Positions 4,510 to 5,461 of a stretch of DNA of 5,461 nt are shown piece by piece. Each line of letters begins with the position of its first letter. Positions within the stretch are counted from its first letter, which is position 1. The DNA lies in assembly GCA_028824575.1 (NCBI GenBank), contig JAPPDN010000458.1:1-5461 (forward strand), written 5' to 3'. The stretch comes from Candidatus Poribacteria bacterium. GTDB taxonomy: Bacteria > Poribacteria > WGA-4E > WGA-3G. The notes under the pieces were generated by a model, which was not told where the DNA came from, searched no databases, and was given only the letters and a program-made list of their open reading frames with translations. Position numbers and translations under genes: made by a program.

Positions 4510-5205
4510 ATGAAATCAGTTATTATTGGGTTGTGCCTTCTTCTCTTTATTTTTGCCGCTCAAGCGGGTACGTTTCTGAACACTTTTGATGATGGAGAAC
4601 TCGTCAACTGGCAAGAATTAGTTATGTTCGGCATCGATGTCCCCGGTTCCTGGGAAATTATTGATGGTCAGCTCCAAGGCAGTAATGAGGGAATAACCCG
4701 TTTACTTACAATTGGAGAAGAGACGTGGCAAGATTATGACATCGAATTTGATGTTAAACCCCTCGAAAAACATGGCCCTGGAACCATTGTGATCGCTGCC
4801 CGGATTAAAGGGACGTGGGGGGTAGTATGTGGGATTGAAGATTTTGCGGGCCCCGCAGCGGAATGTTTTGGTGGCAATTTGCGTGGAAACTTTTTTTTGA
4901 CCTACGCTCAGAAACCCCACCCCTTGTTGAAATTGCGGAAATGGGCAACCTTCCAGCTGAGTGTTCGTGGAAAACTCTTGACCTTCTCAATAAATGGGAA
5001 ACAAGTTTTGGACCCCATAGCTTTAGAACCGCTACACGGATTTCCTGAGTTTCCGACAGGTAGAATTGGGTTAGGCCTTGCAAATTATACAACAAGGTTT
5101 GACAATCTTAAGATCACAGGACCCGATATTCCAAATAAGGGTGGATTATCGGTAACGCCACGAAAAAAACTCGCGATGACATGGGCAAATTTGAAGCAGT
5201 TTTAA
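4510..5205 (+). CDS. Secreted concanavalin-fold (DUF1080/3-keto-disaccharide hydrolase-like) protein with TWxxLK tail
   Basis: A 231-residue protein. MKSVIIGLCLLLFIFAAQAG is a classic signal peptide with the AQA-G cleavage site near residue 19. It has no lipobox. The mature part resembles the beta-sandwich of DUF1080 / concanavalin A-like proteins: TFDDGELVNWQ (25-35), SWEIIDGQLQG (47-57), YDIEFDVKP (76-84), WATFQLSVRGKLLTFSINGK (145-164), then TGRIGLGLANYTTRFDNLKITGP (183-205). Such domains are found in sugar-acting or sugar-binding exported proteins. Catalytic residues are not evident and the ligand is unknown. Two cysteines (107, 119) could form a disulfide. The end, VTPRKKLAMTWANLK (215-229), matches the LamG protein's tail at the same spacing. 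RBS AAGGA, 7 nt from the ATG. It is preceded by a structured 74-nt element and a weak terminator, so it may be a separate transcription unit from the upstream genes. Confidence 0.8.
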   Translation: MKSVIIGLCLLLFIFAAQAGTFLNTFDDGELVNWQELVMFGIDVPGSWEIIDGQLQGSNEGITRLLTIGEETWQDYDIEFDVKPLEKHGPGTIVIAARIKGTWGVVCGIEDFAGPAAECFGGNLRGNFFLTYAQKPHPLLKLRKWATFQLSVRGKLLTFSINGKQVLDPIALEPLHGFPEFPTGRIGLGLANYTTRFDNLKITGPDIPNKGGLSVTPRKKLAMTWANLKQF

Positions 5206-5362
5206 AAGGAGAAGAGAGGGTTCGTAGAGGTCGTCGTTTACGAGTGGGCTCCGCGATTTTACCCAAAAATAGATCCACAAGCACACAATTAAACCATTAT
5301 AATGGCTATTATGCACCCTTTCCACCTCAAAACCGTATCTTTAATTATAAAATGATGAAGTA
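5206..5362. other. Intergenic region without a supported gene
   Basis: An AAGGAG lies at the stop codon of the 4510 gene, but no start codon follows at a useful distance. A perfect TATAAT is present at 5298-5303 without a matching -35 box. ATAAT-GGCT-ATTAT (5299-5312) is a small inverted repeat overlapping the start of the second 44-bp motif. No clear terminator for the 4510 gene was seen. Confidence 0.5.
5309..5352 (+). repeat. 44-bp two-block motif, copy 2
   Basis: TTATGCACCCTTTC (5309-5322), 18 bases, then TTAATTATAAAA (5341-5352). Both blocks are identical to 1789-1832 with the same spacing. It lies 103 bp after the 4510 gene and just before a possible ORF at 5363. This would fit a 5' regulatory element as in copy 1, but a dispersed repeat is equally possible. 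Confidence 0.55.
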
Positions 5363-5461
5363 ATGTTCAAATTTAATGGTTCTATTTTACTGTTGCGTTT
5401 GGTATACTTTCCAGTAGGGAAGTGTCTCGATATTGAGAAGACTTGCCTATTTACCACTGTG
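5363..5461 (+). CDS. Possible start of a further ORF, truncated by the right edge
   Basis: From the ATG at 5363 the frame stays open for 33 codons to the edge (MFKFNGSILLLRLVYFPVGK, then CLDIEKTCLFTTV). No family is recognisable, the RBS is poor, and a tiny MMK-stop ORF overlaps its start as TAATG. It follows the second 44-bp motif directly. An open frame of this length is well within chance. Confidence 0.2.
   Translation, partial: MFKFNGSILLLRLVYFPVGKCLDIEKTCLFTTV

Noticed and set aside
5181..5363. 60-residue plus-strand ORF overlapping the end of the 4510 gene
   Set aside because: It begins inside the conserved TWxxLK tail in another frame, has no RBS, and runs through the 44-bp motif.
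5345..5461. Minus-strand frame open from the right edge to a stop near 5345 (about 39 residues)
   Set aside because: No recognisable C-terminal domain and low-complexity content; an open frame of this size is expected by chance.

Overview
The window (5,461 bp, AT-leaning, with strong Shine-Dalgarno sites) looks like accessory or intergenic-rich chromosome from an uncultured bacterium of the Candidatus Poribacteria type. That assignment is inference. It rests on the mix of a phytanoyl-CoA dioxygenase-like gene, secreted LamG and concanavalin-fold proteins, an ABC-2 permease with large extracytoplasmic domains, and a shared K-L-x-x-T-W-x-x-L-K protein tail. No rRNA, tRNA or CRISPR array was found.

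Layout. Positions 1-388 (minus) hold the 5' part of a PhyH-family dioxygenase gene that runs off the left edge. Positions 389-576 are a hairpin-bearing spacer. Positions 577-1422 (minus) encode a secreted LamG-domain protein with a clear RBS and a good sigma70-type promoter (1507-1535). A 184-bp MITE-like element (1551-1734), with perfect 14-bp terminal inverted repeats and a perfect 10-bp target duplication, sits directly upstream of that promoter. Positions 1745-1936 are the leader region of a plus-strand block. The block holds an ABC-2 permease (1937-3349) and a membrane-anchored coiled-coil protein whose frame is broken at a run of six G (3488-4108 continued by 4079-4358). After a weak terminator and a 74-nt structured element with an 11-bp closing stem (4415-4488) comes a secreted concanavalin-fold/DUF1080-like protein (4510-5205). 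Positions 5206-5461 have no convincing complete gene, but carry a second copy of a 44-bp two-block motif also found at 1789-1832 and the possible start of a further ORF.

How the parts relate. The permease and the coiled-coil protein are probably one transcription unit, but no ATPase partner is in the window. The LamG protein and the 4510 protein lie about 3.1 kb apart on opposite strands and have different beta-sandwich domains, yet end in the same spaced motif V-x-P-x-x-K-L-x-x-T-W-x-x-L-K. This suggests a common C-terminal sorting, anchoring or docking tag. That tag is the best candidate here for an undescribed system, followed by the MITE, the frameshifted coiled-coil gene, the 74-nt leader structure and the duplicated 44-bp motif.
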